Below are positions 61,843 to 64,000 of a stretch of DNA of 64,000 bases, piece after piece. The notes below the pieces were generated by a model. It was given only the letters and a program-made list of their open reading frames with translations, had not been told where the DNA came from and made no database searches. The position numbers and the translations under genes are program-made. The first letter of the stretch is position 1; the number at the start of each line of letters is the position of its first letter. This stretch comes from Peptostreptococcaceae bacterium (GTDB lineage Bacteria > Bacillota > Clostridia > Peptostreptococcales > Acidaminobacteraceae). The DNA lies in the NCBI GenBank assembly GCA_027064135.1, contig JAMOQG010000143.1, positions 1 to 64,000 of the forward strand. The letters run 5' to 3'.

Positions 61843-62963
61843 AAAATCATCTCCACTTTCTTCTGAAGTTCATTAATATCTCCTGTAAATATTATTACAT
61901 TTATATTCATTTCTTCTGCTCTTTTTAAATCATCTTTAAATTCAGGTTCTTCAGTAGTAATAATTACTCTTAAAGCGCTATCTCCTCCAATTTTTTGACT
62001 ATATACTTCTATTTCATTAAAGGCTTCTTTACCATATCTTTTAGTATCTTTACATGATATGCACATTAATAATTGATCTTTAATTGCAAGTACATCTAAT
62101 TCATTTCGTACATTACTATTGTCATCCCATAAGAACTCAACACTAGTTTTAATATCATTAAATATTTTCATTTCTTTTAATGTTCTAAAAATTAGTGCTT
62201 CTAACCAAGTTCCTGGCTTTTTCATAAGTTCTTTCAATCCAATATCATGATAATTAATAAATATTTTATTTCTAATAATTTTATAATCTAAATATTTCTT
62301 TTCTTTTAATAAATTAATTAAATCCATCAAAATATATTCTTCATAATCATTAATTTTATTTTTTAATATAGTTGAAATATTTGGAGTTTTTTTATCATTT
62401 ATAAAAATATTATTTCTTTTAAATACATTTTTATTAATTTTTTTAAAATTTCCATAGTTTTTTATTATCCAATTAAGAAATTCATTCACTGCATCTGAAT
62501 TATAAATCGATGATTGATCAATTGCTATTGAACCTCCAAAACTATTTATTAAATCTTTAATGTTTAAATCTATTTTTTTAATATCATGCTCAATTATTTG
62601 ATCATTACTAAATTCATACATCAGTCCTTTTTTCTCAGAAATTAATAATCTTTTAATATCCATTTCTTTTGCATTATCAAAAAGAATAAATTTATTTAAA
62701 TTTGCTTCTCCATCAAAGTAAGCAAATGATTCTCCGTCATATTTTTTAATTATGTTTTTAATATCGCTATAATGCTTAATTACTCTATCTTCTATTACAA
62801 TATCTTTAAATTCACTTTCAATATATTCCTTAAAATTATAAAAATCTTCTAAATTACTTTTCCCTTTTTCTCTAAGCATAATAACTTTATCAATTTTATA
62901 GAAAGAAATAGGAATAACAATAGGTAAATAATAGTCATCGTAAAAATAAAACAAATTCTTCAT
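61827..62963 (-). CDS. DUF1887 / Card1-Can2-like protein: CARF-like N-terminus + PD-(D/E)xK nuclease domain
   Basis: GTWLEALIFRTLKEM...NELDVLAIKDQLLMCISCKDTKRYGKEAFNEIEVYSQKIGGDSALRVIITTEE is a DUF1887-type nuclease signature; length 378 aa. Confidence 0.72.
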   Translation of the reverse strand: MKNLFYFYDDYYLPIVIPISFYKIDKVIMLREKGKSNLEDFYNFKEYIESEFKDIVIEDRVIKHYSDIKNIIKKYDGESFAYFDGEANLNKFILFDNAKEMDIKRLLISEKKGLMYEFSNDQIIEHDIKKIDLNIKDLINSFGGSIAIDQSSIYNSDAVNEFLNWIIKNYGNFKKINKNVFKRNNIFINDKKTPNISTILKNKINDYEEYILMDLINLLKEKKYLDYKIIRNKIFINYHDIGLKELMKKPGTWLEALIFRTLKEMKIFNDIKTSVEFLWDDNSNVRNELDVLAIKDQLLMCISCKDTKRYGKEAFNEIEVYSQKIGGDSALRVIITTEEPEFKDDLKRAEEMNINVIIFTGDINELQKKVEMILWKKN

Positions 62964-63003
62964 ATCAGCTCCCTTTAAACTTATTTATTTTATTTTATTG
63001 TAC

Positions 63004-63051
63004 AAAATCGCTTCGCAATGGTGAATCTTAATCACTATTTCGAAGCGATTT
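63004..63051. repeat. Long imperfect inverted repeat / hairpin
   Basis: AAAATCGCTTCG c AATGGTGA..TCACTATT t CGAAGCGATTTT. Confidence 0.8.
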
Positions 63052-63276
63052 TTATGTATTGATAGTAGACCTTTTTTAGAAATTGTATTATTGTTAAGTT
63101 ACCACACAAAGCAATTACAATAAACCAAGAAAGGTGCTACTACCATTATGATTTTATCATCTTTAAACATCAACTACAATTACATATTATTATTTTTTTA
63201 TTCTCGAGGTCCTCCAACTTTTAAATTTCAATTATTATTTACTACAATTAATTTATAGGTCTTAAGGAGGACACAA

Positions 63277-64000
63277 ATGATTAGAAAAAAATATTCAAAA
63301 TATATTGCTAAATTTAACGAAATTTTAACTATACGTGATTTAACTAAAAATACTGTTATTAATTACACATCTTTTCTTATTCAATATTTAACTTGGGTTG
63401 ATTCCGAACTTTCTAAACCACTTGAAGATGTATCTTATGAGGAATTAAGAATTTATATTTTACATTTAAAAAATATTAGAAAACTAAGTGCTAGTACTAT
63501 TAATGCTCATATTTCTCAATTAAGGTTTTTATATATTTATATTTTAATGAAACCTTTTGATAAATATCAAGTTCCTTTTATGAAAACTATTAAAAAAATA
63601 CCTACAATTTATTCTAAAGAAATCATTTTTCAATTTATTGATTCTTTGGAAAATATAAGACATAAGGCTTATGCTGCACTTCTTTATTCCTCTGGTATTC
63701 GTGTTTCTGAACTTCAGTATCTTAAATATGAAGATGTCAGTCGAAAAAATATGTTACTCTATATTAGAAAAACTAAATCAAGAACTGATCGTTATGCTAT
63801 TTTGTCTAAAAAGGCTTTAACTATTTTAACTCAGTATTGGTTTGCTGCTGGTAAGCCAAAGGAGTTTTTATTTCCTGGATACCATGATAGAACTAAGCCG
63901 GTCTCTAAATTCACTATTAACCGTGCTATTAATGATCATGCTAAAGTTTTTAACATTCATTTAACTCCCCATTTATTTCGCCATCACTTCGGATGTCATA
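63277..64000 (+). CDS. Tyrosine recombinase/integrase, truncated by window end
   Basis: SD AAGGAGG, ATG; my translation gives MIRKKYSKYIAKFNEILTIRDLTKNTVINY..., catalytic SSGIRVSELQYL, KTKSR, HLFRHHFGCH; not in the supplied ORF track because no stop is reached. Confidence 0.85.
   Translation, partial: MIRKKYSKYIAKFNEILTIRDLTKNTVINYTSFLIQYLTWVDSELSKPLEDVSYEELRIYILHLKNIRKLSASTINAHISQLRFLYIYILMKPFDKYQVPFMKTIKKIPTIYSKEIIFQFIDSLENIRHKAYAALLYSSGIRVSELQYLKYEDVSRKNMLLYIRKTKSRTDRYAILSKKALTILTQYWFAAGKPKEFLFPGYHDRTKPVSKFTINRAINDHAKVFNIHLTPHLFRHHFGCH

Noticed and set aside
1-64000. CRISPR arrays, rRNA, tRNA, cas10 or other cas genes
   Set aside because: No regularly spaced repeats, rRNA or tRNA signatures seen anywhere; the only CRISPR-like link is the DUF1887/CorA pair.

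Overview
AT-rich Firmicute (clostridial/Tissierellia-like) chromosomal window. Almost every gene from 166 to 62963 is on the minus strand. Recognisable blocks: ctpA/M23 peptidase/ftsX/ftsE; a Lon-like protease; an S1-domain protein; a T-box-controlled ilvN(short)-ilvC-ilvD-ilvB operon; csaB/DUF5693/YitT/wecG-tagA envelope genes; mazF-alr-nnrD/E-acpS; GH13 enzymes, psuK-psuG and cysQ; pyk-pfkA-dnaE; ptsH-like and whiA; a tryptophanase/regulators/dipeptidase/PqqD/OPT block that splits whiA from yvcK-rapZ-PHP-murB; an mgtC-SBP-HK-RR operon next to an iron/sugar-phosphate-type ABC importer; and, at the right edge, a CorA-like membrane protein overlapping a DUF1887 (Card1/Can2-type) nuclease, followed by a truncated tyrosine recombinase. 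Most interesting candidates: (1) the two-gene DUF1887 nuclease + CorA-like pair with no CRISPR or Cas10 in view; (2) an intergenic transcript unit at about 25452-25605 with its own promoter, a C7 tract and a 34-bp perfect palindrome terminator; (3) an unannotated 27-codon leader ORF abutting and in frame with mgtC; (4) a PrpR-N/GGDEF-like/wHTH regulator divergent from tryptophanase. All assignments are from reading the sequence and translated ORFs; no database search was run.
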